Shown: in pieces, positions 1-9,861 of the stretch | Layout of the letters: each line of letters opens with the position of its first letter | How positions within the stretch are numbered: the stretch's first letter is position 1 | Assembly: GCA_030144725.1 (NCBI GenBank) | Contig: JASKMD010000001.1 | Span: forward strand, 560,702-624,701 | From: Haematococcus lacustris | Lineage: Eukaryota > Chlorophyta > Chlorophyceae > Chlamydomonadales > Haematococcaceae | Length of the DNA stretch: 64,000 bases | Reading direction: 5' to 3' | The notes under the pieces: model-generated | What the model was told of the DNA's origin: nothing | What the model saw: the letters and a program-made list of their open reading frames with translations, nothing else | Database searches by the model: none | Made by a program: the position numbers and the translations under genes

Positions 1-1064
1 CGCGGCAGGTGCTGAAGCTGATACTGCGGTCGTGGTCCTCGGCCCGTAGGAGGTAGGTGATGTCTGCACCAGCCAGCCCCTTCCAGCTGGGCTTCTGGTC
101 GCAGGTGCTGGCTGTTCTGCCCAGCATCACGTAAGTGTTGGCCGGCAGGCTTTGGACGATGACTGGCTTACTGCAGGTGCCTGTGGCTGCAGGCCATGGC
201 ACACAACAGCAGCTAATCAGGAGCACATGGCACTGGCATCAGGGAGCGTGGTGGTGATGGCTGGCTTCAAGGAGTGTGGAGGTGGCTGTTTCTTGTTGTA
301 CCCGCTTGTACAGCTGCTCGGCGTGGCCCATGATCAGGCTTCGGTGTACCCGACAGCGTGGTGTGGTAGCTGGGCCTGGCCCATGATCAACTTGGGTATA
401 AAAAGTGCAGATGCACTGAATGGTAGCATGAACATAGATGGGTGCGTCATGGACGGGCATTGAGCTTGCCTGTATTAAGGGATGACTTGGGCGCCTGCAA
501 AGACAAAGGTGACATAGGGTGTGTGGCAGCTTGGCAGCTGATAGCATTGCATGGCAACACAATGCTTTTCTTGCACAAATCCCCACAGGCTCGATGAGCA
601 AGGAAGTGGATTCGCAGCATGCTGGTTTGTGATGGGCAGGAGGTGGCTGGTGTTGTTGTTGCTGTTGTTGTTGTTGTTGTCGTTGTTGGTGGTAGTGGTA
701 GTGGAGCCAGCCCGGTATGGTTGTTGAGGGTAAGGGACTCACGTCTGAGGCCTGTTGCAGCTGGCGGCCACCAACACCTGTAGATCAGAGCAGGGTGCGG
801 GGTTTGAGGCAGTGCGAAAGTTTGCAGGGGTTCGGCACTCTCTTAGGCAAGCAAGGCTAGGCTGGGATCCGCCGGGTGTGAGAGGGGAGGAAGCTGCATC
901 TTCAAGAATTCGTAGCAGGCGGGTGCGTGGTCACATCGTGGACGCTCACTGTTCAGCGGGCGAAACAAGCCAGACTCGGCGCCAAGTTCGGAAGCTGCCC
1001 CCAGCAGCGTCAACAACAGCAACGCGGCTGTGCTCCCACGTGTGAGAGAGGCAGATGCAGTCAT
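1..1064 (-). CDS. PPC-like secreted protein gene, copy 1 (5' part; runs off the left edge)
   Basis: This is the first of three tandem paralogues. Exon 1 (1064-950) starts at the ATG at 1064 and encodes a signal peptide with a TAALLLLTLLGAASELGAE core, followed by a GTGAGC donor. The long first-module exon (180-1, cut by the window edge) carries TCDQKPSWKGLAGADITYLL and SISFSTC, matching the equivalent exons of copies 2 and 3. The intervening short exon (about 765-740) is uncertain. The product is inferred to be secreted or wall-associated. Copies 1 and 2 differ by several amino-acid changes in the signal exon, for example MTAS versus MIAS. The upstream region of this copy is interrupted by three mobile elements. 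Homology to the upstream region of the other copies stops near 1430 and resumes near 8590 and again near 14,695. Confidence 0.55.
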
Positions 1065-1442
1065 TTGAAGAGTGCTGAGCGTACCTTGCGGTTATGGCGG
1101 AAACTGGAAACTGGGCAGTGACCCGCATAGTGTGACATCCTACGGAATGCACGTCAGCTCCCCCCCGCCCGGGGGCCCGGGTGTCCGTCCCCCAACATAG
1201 CTCGATGCAACCCCGATGCGGGAAGCGTCTCACCCCGAGTAACCCTACAAATCAGAGGCCTTGGATTGATACCACGACGCCGCATTGAACGTGACGTCCC
1301 GCAACTTCATGTCTGTATGTCGATTATGTCTTCCTTTCTTCCTTTCATTCTTCGTTCTCGACGCTCGATACTCCCCTTCAGCGAGCACTGGTCTACACAA
1401 GATATATTGCTGCCACAAAGCCCACGTAGTAGTAATAGTCAA
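1065..1442. promoter_or_regulatory. Upstream region of PPC-like copy 1, up to the insertion point
   Basis: This region is shared with 20,047-20,440 and 30,298-30,690. It contains a GC-rich imperfect palindrome around CCCGCCCGGGGGCCCGGGTG (1161-1180) and a TTTCTT/CCTTTC pyrimidine-rich stretch (1328-1355). It probably contains the promoter, but no core motif is diagnostic. Confidence 0.4.
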
Positions 1443-2175
1443 GTCTCCCGGTTACACGTGGCACGTTTTTGGGTAACTTGAAGAAGACGAAAAAGGGAAA
1501 CATGTCCCAAGTGGGCCCCGTCTGTTCCGCGTAGCTCAGCTAGCCATCGCACAGTGGAAGCGGGTTCACAGCGGCGATTCCGGTGCCGGCCAGGCAGGTG
1601 AGCCAGCCTGCTTGGGCGCACGTCAACGTTAGGCACATTGCGTAGTTGTTAGCTCTGCGCACGCCAAGCTGGGCCACTCAGTGCAATCGCCGCACAGCCA
1701 AGCAGCGGTTGCGGCAGGCGGTTGTAAATGGCTTGCACGCTGCAGGTGCGCAATGTCCGAAAGGGCTAGCTCCGTTATAAGAGGCTGAACCACTGTCAGC
1801 GGGGTGCCAGTTTGCCCAGAAATAGACACGCCAGCACCCAGGACTGGACGGGGACGTCGTGACCAGTCTCCACCGCGCGCGAGAACCCCGACGCAGCGTA
1901 CCTTTAAGCAGAAGTCAGACGGGCAACAGCCTGACCACTGTCACTGCAGGGACATGTACGGGTTGTAGTGCATGAGCAACAGAAGCAGCAGCAGGCTGTA
2001 GTGCACGAGCAGCAGTGCATGGGCAGCAGCAGCAACAGCAGCAGCAGCAGGCTGTAGTGCACGAGCAGCAGCAACAGCAGGCTGTGGTGCACGAGCAGCA
2101 ATGCATGGGCAGCAGCAGGCTATAGGTGAGTGGCAGTGCATGCTGCAAGTAGCAGCACGCTGCAGGTGTGTCGCT
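1443..2175 (+). repeat. Left inverted arm
   Basis: This is the reverse complement of 5732-6462 with few mismatches. Its inner end is CAG/CTG-rich, followed by the motif shared with ACACACCTGCAGC near 5736. Confidence 0.8.
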
Positions 2176-2227
2176 TGAGAAGCTGAAGAGAGCGTCTTGA
2201 GGAGCTGAAGAGAGAATGCTTGATCCA

Positions 2228-2998
2228 AAAGGAGCAGAGCAAGCCCACCCCAGCCCAGCCCTGCCCCACCCCCTCCCAGCCTTGCGTTGCCCCTTCCCTC
2301 CCTGCTTAGCCCTGCCCCACCCCCTCCCAGCCCTGCCCCACCCCTCCCAGCCCGGCCCCACCCCCTCCCAGCCTTGCGTTGCCCCTCCCTCCCCACCCAG
2401 CCCTGCCCCACCCCCTCCCAGCCTTGCGTTGCCCCTCCCCTCCCTGCCTAGCCCTGCCCTACCCCCTCCCAGCCTTGCGTCGCCCCTCCCCTCCCTGCAC
2501 AGCCCTGCCCCACCCCCTCCCAACCCTGCCCCACCCCCTCCCAGCCTTGCGTTGCCCCTCCCAGCCCTGCCCAGCCCTGCCCCACCCCCTCCCAGCCCTG
2601 CCCCACCCCATCCCAGCCTGGCCCCACCCCATCCCATCCCTGCCCCACCCCCTCCCAGCCTTGCGTTGCCCCTCCCAGCCCTGCCCCACCCCATCCCAGC
2701 CCTGCCCTACCCCATCCCAGCCTGGCCCCACCCCCTCCCAGCCCTGCCCCACCCCATCCCAGCCTGGCCCCACCCCATCCCAGCCCTGCCCCCCCCCCTC
2801 CCAGCCCTGCCCCACCCCATCCCAGCCCTGCCCCACCCCCTCCCAGCCTTGCGTTGCCCCTCCCAGCCCTGCCCAGCCCTGCCCCACCCCATCCCAGCCC
2901 TGCCCCACCCCCTCCCAGCCTTGCGTTGCCCCTCCCTTGCCTGCCCTGCCTTGCCCTTCCCTGCCCAGCCCTGCCCTACCTTGCCCTGCCCTGCCTGT
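2228..2998. repeat. C-rich minisatellite (unit about 21 bp, CCCAGCCCTGCCCCACCCCCT-like)
   Basis: Dozens of degenerate copies alternate with CCCAGCCTTGCGTTGCCCCT variants. The long proline- or glycine-rich open frames on both strands are by-products of the repeat. Confidence 0.9.
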
Positions 2999-2999
2999 A

Positions 3000-3250
3000 T
3001 GTGTGTGGCAGTGCAGGCTGCAGGTAGCATCAGGAGTGCATGAGCAGCAGCTGCAGGCTGCAGTGCATGTGTTGCAGTGCATGAGCAGCAACAGCAGCAG
3101 GCTGTAGTGCATGAGCAGCAGTGCATGGGCAGCAGCAGCAACAGGCTGTAGGTGTGTAGCAGTGCAGGTTGCCGGTGTGTTGCAGTGCATGAGCAACGGC
3201 AGCAGCAACAGGCTGTAATGCATGACCAGCAGTGCAAGGACAGCAATATG
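3000..3250. repeat. CAG-rich degenerate repeat, left side of the interior
   Basis: It consists of imperfect units containing GCAGCAGGCTGTAGTGCATG. It is inversely related to the CTG-rich block at 4625-5470, extending the palindromic character of the element inward. Confidence 0.7.
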
Positions 3251-3545
3251 TGCGGTATGTGTCTGGTTGCATGCAAGCTCATTTCAAGGCATAGATCTGG
3301 CATGGTCTGCGGTGGTCTTGGTAGCTCCATGCAATTAAAGGCATGCAATTTGAGGTTTCTCAACCATGCCATTGCTTGTATAGCCGCATATGGACACCAC
3401 ATTGGTTGTGTAAGACAATATCCCCGGTGATGGGCAATTGCAACTCGGATATCAAGGTCTACAATAGACCTAGCGTCCTTGACCGTGCCAGTTGCAGCAT
3501 TGATGTAATACCGCGTGGTGCCATATGGTTGGATTTGGTGCGGAT

Positions 3546-4350
3546 CACTGCCAGGCCTGCACTTGCTAAGCATGGCCGTGATGCATACATGCAAAGGGGG
3601 TATGTAGCAGGTGGCTACCACGTTTGCAGCATTAGCGCATCACCGCATGGTGGTGTTGTCCATACAAGGGGCATGTGGCGCACCACACCCTAACATGTGG
3701 CTGGATCTGATGAGCCTCCACTATAGGTACCATCCGTAGTCCAGCTAGCTGTGACACATTGGGTGTGGAGCACTGCCAGGCCTGCACTTGCTAAGCATGG
3801 CCGTGATGCATACATGCAAAGGGGGTATGTAGCAGGTGGCTACCACGTTTGCAGCATTAGCGCATCACCGCATGGTGGTGTTGTCCATGCAAGGGGCATG
3901 TGGCGCACCACACCCTAACATGTGGCTGGATCTGATGAGCCTCCACTATAGGTACCATCCGTAGTCCAGCTAGCTGTGACACATTGGGTGTGGAGCACTG
4001 CCAGGCCTGCACTTGCTAAGCATGGCCGTGATCCATACACGCAAAGGGGGTATGTAGCAGGTGGCTACCACGTTTGCAGCATTAGCGCATCACCGCATGG
4101 TGGTGTTGTCCATACAAGGGGCATGTGGCGCACCACACCCTAACATGTGGCTGGATCTGATGAGCCTCCACTATAGGTACCATCCGTAGTCCAGCTAGCT
4201 GTGACACATTGGGTGTGGAGCACTGCCAGGCCTGCACTTGCTAAGCATGGCCGTGATGCATACATGCAAAGGGGGTATGTAGCGGGTGGCTACCACGTTT
4301 GCGGCTTTAGCGCATCACCGCGTGGTGGTGTTGTCCATACAAAGGGCGTA
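3546..4350. repeat. 225-bp tandem satellite, about 3.6 copies
   Basis: Units begin with CACTGCCAGGCCTGCACTTG at 3546, 3771, 3996 and 4221, an exact 225-bp period. The copies are nearly identical. The fourth decays after about 4345. No conserved coding frame was recognised. Confidence 0.9.
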
Positions 4351-5731
4351 GGTATCAATTGTGAAGAGGATACACGGCTAATGACCACCACTGTATTTAT
4401 CATTACATCATGGTCTTCAGGCTTGGTTGATTCGTTGATGGCAGGTCTTGTTGATTGACGAAGCATTGTGCTGCTGCTCATGCACTACCATGGATGGAGT
4501 TATAGGATGCAGAAGGAGACTGCTCGTTCTCGTTGTTCTTTGTCACTAATGTGAAGGCATGACGTCGTTCTTACATCTCTTACATGATGCCTACCACATA
4601 TTGAAACTCAACATGGTTGCTAGAGCTGCCCTACAACCTGCTGCTGCTCATGCACTACAACACACATGCAATCTGCAGCCTACACTGCCACACATAAAGC
4701 CTGGTGTTGCTCATGCACTGCAACACATGCACTACAACCTGCTGCTACCTGCTCTGCAGCCTGCTGCTGCTGCTCATGCACTGCAACACACTTGCATTGC
4801 AACACATTCGTAGCCTGCTGCTACCTGCTCGTGCACTGCAGTTGCTGATGCTCTGCAGCACATGCACTCCGGCTTGCTGTTGCTGCTGTTCCTCATGCAC
4901 AGCATCCTGCTGCTACCTGCAGCCTGCATTGCAGCCTGCTACTGCTCATGCACTGCAGCACACTCTTGCTGCTGCGCATGCACTGCAGCCAGCTGCTGCT
5001 CATGCACTACAACACATGCACTGCAGCCTGTAGCTGTTGCTCACGCACTACAGCACATGCACTGCTGCATACTTGCAGCATGCTGCTCCCTGCTGATGCA
5101 CTGCAGCACATGCACTCCGGCCTGCTGCTGCTCCTCACACACTGCAGCCTGCTGCTGCTGCTCACGCACTGCAGCCTGCTGCTGCTGCTCACGCACTGCA
5201 GCCTGCTGCTGCTGCTGCTCATGCACTGCAGCACATGCACTGCAGCCTGCTGCTACCTGCAGCCTGCACTTCAGCCTGCTGCTGCTGCTCATGCACTGTA
5301 GCACATGCATTGCAGCGTGCTGCTACCTGCAGCCTGCTGCTGTTGCTGTTCCTGCACTGCAGCCTGCTGCTGCTGCTCATGCACTACAACACATTCACTG
5401 CAGCCTGGTGCTGCTGCTCATGCACTACAGCACATGCACCGCAGCCTCCTGTTGCTGCTCACGCACTGGGCAGGGCAGAGGATAACGCAGGTGGCTGCTG
5501 CTGCTGCTGCAGCCTTGGGCTAGTAAGGAGGGCGGAGGGCAAGGTAGGGGGCAGCTGCTGCTGTTGCTGCAGCCCTAGGCTGGTGAACAGGTCAGAGGGC
5601 AGGGGAGGGGGTGGAGTCCAGGCTGTTGCATTGGTGCTTTCCTATACATTGTTCAGGCTGTTTGGTGCTTTGGTGCTTAGTGCTTATCTACTGCGGCACA
5701 TGCATGTCAGCCTGCTGCTGCTGCTCATGCA
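4351..5731. repeat. Short unique stretch then CTG/CTGCAGCC-rich degenerate repeats
   Basis: From about 4625 to 5470 the sequence is built of imperfect CTGCTGCTGCTCATGCACTG and CTGCAGCACATGCACTGCAG units. The remainder (4351-4620 and 5475-5730) shows no gene. Confidence 0.7.
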
Positions 5732-6462
5732 CTACGACACACCTGCAGCCTGCTGCTACTTGCAGCATGCACTGCCACACACCTATAGCCTGCTGCTGCC
5801 CATGCATTGCTGCTCGTGCACCACAGCCTGCTGTTGCTGCTGCTCGTGCACTACAGCCTGCTGCTGCTGTTGCTGCTGCTGCCCATGCACTGCTGCTCGT
5901 GCACTACAGCCTGCTGCTGCTTCTGTTGCTCATGCACTACAGCCCGTCCATGTCCCTGCAGTGACAGTGGTCAGGCTGTTGCCCGTCTGACTTCTACTTA
6001 ATGGTACGCTGCGTCGTGGTTCTCGCGCGCGGTGGAGACTGGTCACGACGTCCCCGTCCAGTCCTGGGTGCTGGCGTGTCTATTTCTGGGCAAACTGGCA
6101 CCCCGCTGACAGTGGTTCAGCCTCTTATAACGGAGCTAGCCCTTTCGGACATTGCGCACCTGCAGCGTGCAAGCCATTTACAACCGCCTGCCGCAACCGC
6201 TGCTTGGCTGTGCGGCGATTGCACTGAGTGGCCCAGCTTGGCGTGCGCAGAGCTAACAACTACGCAATGTGCCTAACGTTGACGTGCGCCCAAGCAGGCT
6301 GGCTCACCTGCCTGGCCGGCACCGGAATCGCCGCTGTGAACCCGCTTCCACTGTGCGATGGCTAGCTGGGCTACGCGGAACAGACGGGGCCCACTTGGGA
6401 CATGTTTCCCTTTTTCGTCTTCTTCAAGTTACCCAAAAACGTGCCATGTGTAACCGGGAGAC
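5732..6462 (-). repeat. Right inverted arm
   Basis: This is the inverted copy of 1443-2175, ending in GTGTAACCGGGAGAC at the element boundary. Confidence 0.8.
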
Positions 6463-6501
6463 CTAACTGGGGTGACCAGTAGTTGTTACACAAAGGGGGT
6501 A

Positions 6502-8410
6502 GGTCACCCCGGCCATTGGCCATGCCAATCCGTGCCATGCCTGCCGCTCGCACCACGCCCTAGTGGAGGGTTGCGAAGGCTATCGCGGTAACTGACGCGC
6601 GCTAAAACTCGCGTTTTGGACTGAAGCCTCCCAGATCACTCCGCCCACCATCCCCGCGGACTGTGAACATGGTCGCTCGCTGCAACCTGGGGCTCAACGG
6701 GGTGCCACCGTACGTGGGTCGCAGGTCGAAGCGCAAGATTCCCTGGTTTGGGTCGGGACCCCTCATGGCCCGTGTACTTCCTAAAAACTGGCCCGGGCCC
6801 TTCTAACACCTGAGCCGGGACCTGCCTGATCCTGCCTCCAAGCATGCACAGCATCTCACTGAGGTGTCAGCAGCACCGTGCGTGGACTTTGTTTCACTAC
6901 CGTGCACTCTGCTGAAGCCTAGACCCCATAATTCCGGGGCTTCTGCCAAGACCATAAACTTTTCGGCCAGTGGTCCTTTACGCCTGCTTCCACCTGTGAC
7001 GGATAGCTGGGCGGGTCTATATTCCGGGATGAACCCCAGGCAAGCTCTATCACCTTGTGTAATACATACAATGACAAAATGTGGCAGAGGGTGAAATTGG
7101 CATGGGTCGATGTCATCACAGGAGCCGATTGGCTGCGTCCTGTGTTCATCCCCGACGGGATGTACCCTGTGCTGCCGTTAGGCGCCCTCATCGCTACATT
7201 TCTCGCACTGTGCGCGAACTTGATACCGAAAAACGACGCCGCGCCCTCCTGGAACGCCATAAAGCGATACGTGCGAAGCTGGTAAGTAGTGGCAGAATGC
7301 CCAGCACCAGCTGGGCTTGAACCAGCAGCAGCTTCAGGGGGCCCAGCACCAGCTGGCTGTGGACCAGCAGCTGTTGCAGGATGCCCGGCGCCAGGTGGCT
7401 CTGGACCAGCAGCAGCTTCAGGGTGCCCAGCACCAGCTGGCTGTGAACCAGCAGCAGCTGCAGGGGGCCCAGCACCACCTGGCTCAGGACCTTGAGCAAC
7501 TGCAGGGCACCCAGCACCAGCTGGCTCAGGCCCTAGAGCAAATGCAGAACGGCAGGACGGGGCTGGAGCGCAGCGAGATACTGTTGCGTCAGCACATGGA
7601 CGCATGCATGAGGTGAGAGCTTGACCTGCTGTGGACGTGCTGTGGACGTGTGACACTGGCAAGTGACAAGAAGGAAGATGCTGAGTGCTTGGAGCTTCTG
7701 CATGCACGAGCACCACACATTGCAAGCGCTCACATGACCTTGAATGTGCATCTGTTGAAGGAGTATGCACGGGAGTGCTTGGGCTGGAAGGGCAAGAGGT
7801 TGACGCAGAAGAAGCCATTGCTTAGGGCTGACATCCTAGAACATCTGAGTTGGGAGCAAGAGATGGAGGAGGATCAGTTGGCTGAAGTGGGGGTTGACGA
7901 GGCAGATGACATGTAAGGTCAAGCACCTTCGATTAAAACCAGCCGCAGCAACTGAGCTAGAATACCACAAATTGTGCCGATAGAGAAACCGAGCCAATAG
8001 AGGAAGTGAGCCAATATATCATAAAAAATCAACAGTGCCATGCACCCAACTTGCACCGACTTCAGCGAAGCGTGGCGTGACTCGGTCTCGTGGTGTAATG
8101 ACATGGCTCGGTGACATGGCGCACTGCGATGGCCTACTGCGCAGTACTGCGAGGCTGCCTATTTAGTGCGAACTTTGCTACGGACGCCACGGAGCGCCTC
8201 GCCACCCTTCTCTTGTAGGTGGGTGGCTGCTTGTTTGCGCTATCTCAAGTTTCGAGCTGGTGGCGGGCGGTGATCAAGTACAAGGCTTCAGTCTAAAACG
8301 CGAGATTTAGCGCGCGTGACTTACCGCGATAGTCTCAGCTACCCTTCACTAGCGCGTGGTGTGAGCGGCAGGCCTGGCACGGATTGGCATGGCCAATGGC
8401 CGGGGTGACC
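6502..8410. mobile_element. 1.9-kb DNA transposon with 128-bp TIRs and a GGTA target duplication
   Basis: The left terminal inverted repeat (6502-6629, starting GGTCACCCCGGCCATTGGCC) matches the inverse of 8283-8410 over 128 bp with about 15 mismatches. The 4-bp GGTA flanks both ends (6498-6501 and 8411-8414). Inner sequence carries fragments of an open, spliced-looking frame on the + strand (separate entry). No DDE-type transposase core was recognised, so this is probably a non-autonomous derivative. Four-base duplications occur in more than one superfamily, so I do not assign one. Confidence 0.7.
6669..7916 (+). pseudogene. Remnant transposon gene: coiled coil plus SAP-like C-terminus
   Basis: Inside the TIR element several + strand stretches look like exons. 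One is 6669-6800 (GLNGVPPYVGRRSKRK). Another is about 7180-7281 (RELDTEKRRRALLERHKAIR, ending at a GTAAGTAG donor). A Q-rich heptad-like coiled coil follows at about 7341-7614 (repeats of QQQLQGAQHQLA). The last is 7660-7916, with LLKEYARECLGWKGKRLTQK and LLRADILEHL, then an acidic tail and a stop. The last part resembles a SAP-type DNA-binding helix-loop-helix. No catalytic domain is visible. The frame changes between pieces, and I did not establish a full intron set. Confidence 0.4.
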
Positions 8411-8662
8411 GGTAGGGCTCGGGTGGATACAAGCCAACCCCCAAAAAAACTGAGAAGAGAACAGAGATGAGAGGTGAGAGGAAAGATAAGGGGGGAAACC
8501 TAGAAGGAACAGAACTTATGGAAGGAGGGGGAAGGGAGCTAAAAGGTGAGGGGGAGAGACCTCTCGAGAGAACCCCTTCAACCCCAAGTAGCCATGACTC
8601 CCCAACAGGCCAGTTAGTTGTTCCATTGAATCCCAAGTATCAGGGGTGCCGCCAATGGCGGG
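8411..8662. other. Remnant of PPC-like upstream region left of the Gypsy insertion
   Basis: Bases 8590-8640 align with 20,455-20,500 and 30,707-30,755. No gene is seen in 8411-8590. Confidence 0.6.
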
Positions 8663-8852
8663 TGTTGCGTTCGTGGCAATGGTGTTCCAAGTGTGCCTAC
8701 ACAGATCAGGGCGTAGTCCATCTGCCTGGGTATCGAACCCAGCCTCAGAACACCTCACCACTCACACATTTCTCACAGGGGACTTGTCATGTCACTTGAG
8801 ACCTTTCAGATATTCGGCCGCATGCGATCTTACTCAGCATGGTCACGTAACA
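8663..8852 (-). repeat. 3' LTR of the Gypsy element
   Basis: It is 190 bp and appears identical to 14,501-14,690. On the element strand it runs from TGTTACGTGACC to CGAACGCAACA. Confidence 0.95.
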
Positions 8853-8864
8853 TTCCCCCCCACC
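8853..8864 (-). promoter_or_regulatory. Polypurine tract (plus-strand primer site)
   Basis: On the element strand GGTGGGGGGGAA directly precedes the 3' LTR, the expected place and composition. Confidence 0.85.
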
Positions 8865-8979
8865 TGGCTCAGCTGCACTCAGCTGACCACCGTGGTGCTG
8901 CCCCGCTCAGGCACATTGTGCCGTCACTCGCGCCCACACTAGCGCTAGGTGTCTGAGTTCCTTTCATGGCCTCCTCACA

Positions 8980-9861
8980 TCAGTCCACTGCCTCAGCCTC
9001 CACCATATCAGCCTCCAAACCGTGCTTCTGTAGGTAGGCAGTCAACATCTCCTGGCACCCCACCAGCTGTGACCTGGACTCCCACGTGTTGTGCTCGTCC
9101 CCATGGCCCTGCCACTTGACCAGGAACTCCAACTGCCTCTTCTTGGGCTTGCCACCCCGCTTGCCTTGGCTCTTGGCCAGCCGGTGATCCACCACCTTTT
9201 CCACCTGGTACTCTGGCTCTCCATCTAGCCACTGTAGTGGGGGTGGACCTGCATGCCCAGGCACCTGGTCAGAGGCACCGTAGGTCCTGTAAGGCTTCAC
9301 CAGGGACACATGGAACACGTTATGGACCCGAGACCACTCCTCAGGCAGGTCCAGTTTCACTGCTGCTCTGCCCACCATGTACTCAACTCGGAAAGGACCG
9401 ACATAGCGTGGCTTCAACTTTCTGGCACCAGGCTGGCCCACTCTGCCCCTCATGTTTTGTGTGCTCAACAACACCATGTCGCCAGGTTCGAACACCGCGT
9501 CACGCCGCTTAGTATCCTGATAGGCCTTCATGCGCTTCTGCGCTCGGGCTAGGCATTGCCTGGCCTGCTCCACCGCCTGCCTCGCATTGGCCACGAACTC
9601 GTGCGCCTGCGGCACTTTCTGGGGCAGGTCCAGCAGCTCAGCCACTCGCGGATGGTAGCCATAGTTTAGGTAGAAGGGCGTGCAACGGGTGGACTCCTGC
9701 TTGGCATTGTTGATGGCGAACTCGACGAGGGGTAAGTGTTCCGCCCAGTCCTTCTGGTCGGGCCTGATGTAATGCCTTAGCACCTCCTCTATCACCCGGT
9801 TCATGCGTTCCGTCTGACCATCCGTTTGGGGGTGGTAAGCACTTGACAGGTCCAGGTCCAC
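8980..9861 (-). pseudogene. Gypsy integrase C-terminal part with chromodomain (frame-shifted from pol)
   Basis: This 293-codon frame continues the integrase core after a one-base frame break near 9,885. It begins with the conserved SAYHPQTDGQTERMNR segment that carries the catalytic glutamate. It then has a GPFRV region and ends in a chromodomain (EFLVKWQGHGDEHNTWES, about residues 235-270). Chromodomains are thought to steer chromovirus integration toward marked chromatin. Separated from the upstream pol frame, this copy cannot make intact integrase without frameshifting. Confidence 0.85.

Larger units (their letters stand above)
1443..6462. mobile_element. 5.0-kb element with ~730-bp terminal inverted arms
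   Basis: The left arm (1443-2175) reads outward as GTCTCCCGGTTACAC and is repeated in inverted orientation at 5732-6462. The arms are nearly identical: one 65-codon stretch differs at only two amino acids. The 3.56-kb interior contains only tandem repeats: a 21-bp-type CCCAGCCCTGCCCCACC array, CAG/CTG-rich degenerate repeats in opposite orientation on the two sides, and a 225-bp satellite. No transposase, capsid or polymerase motif is present and no clear target duplication was found. It could be a non-autonomous DNA transposon, a foldback element, or an inverted duplication. It sits in the upstream region of PPC-like copy 1. Confidence 0.6.

Noticed and set aside
2216..3107. Overlapping 240-300-codon Pro/Leu/Ala and Gly/Trp frames on both strands
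   Set aside because: They follow the 21-bp C-rich repeat period, have no start context or conserved ends, and exist in several frames at once.
3546..4350. CRISPR array
   Set aside because: Units are contiguous 225-bp repeats without spacers, in a eukaryotic genome.
6919..7818. 299-codon minus-strand Ala/Pro/Gly-rich frame in the TIR element
   Set aside because: It mirrors the Q-rich repeat of the opposite strand and lacks any recognisable domain.
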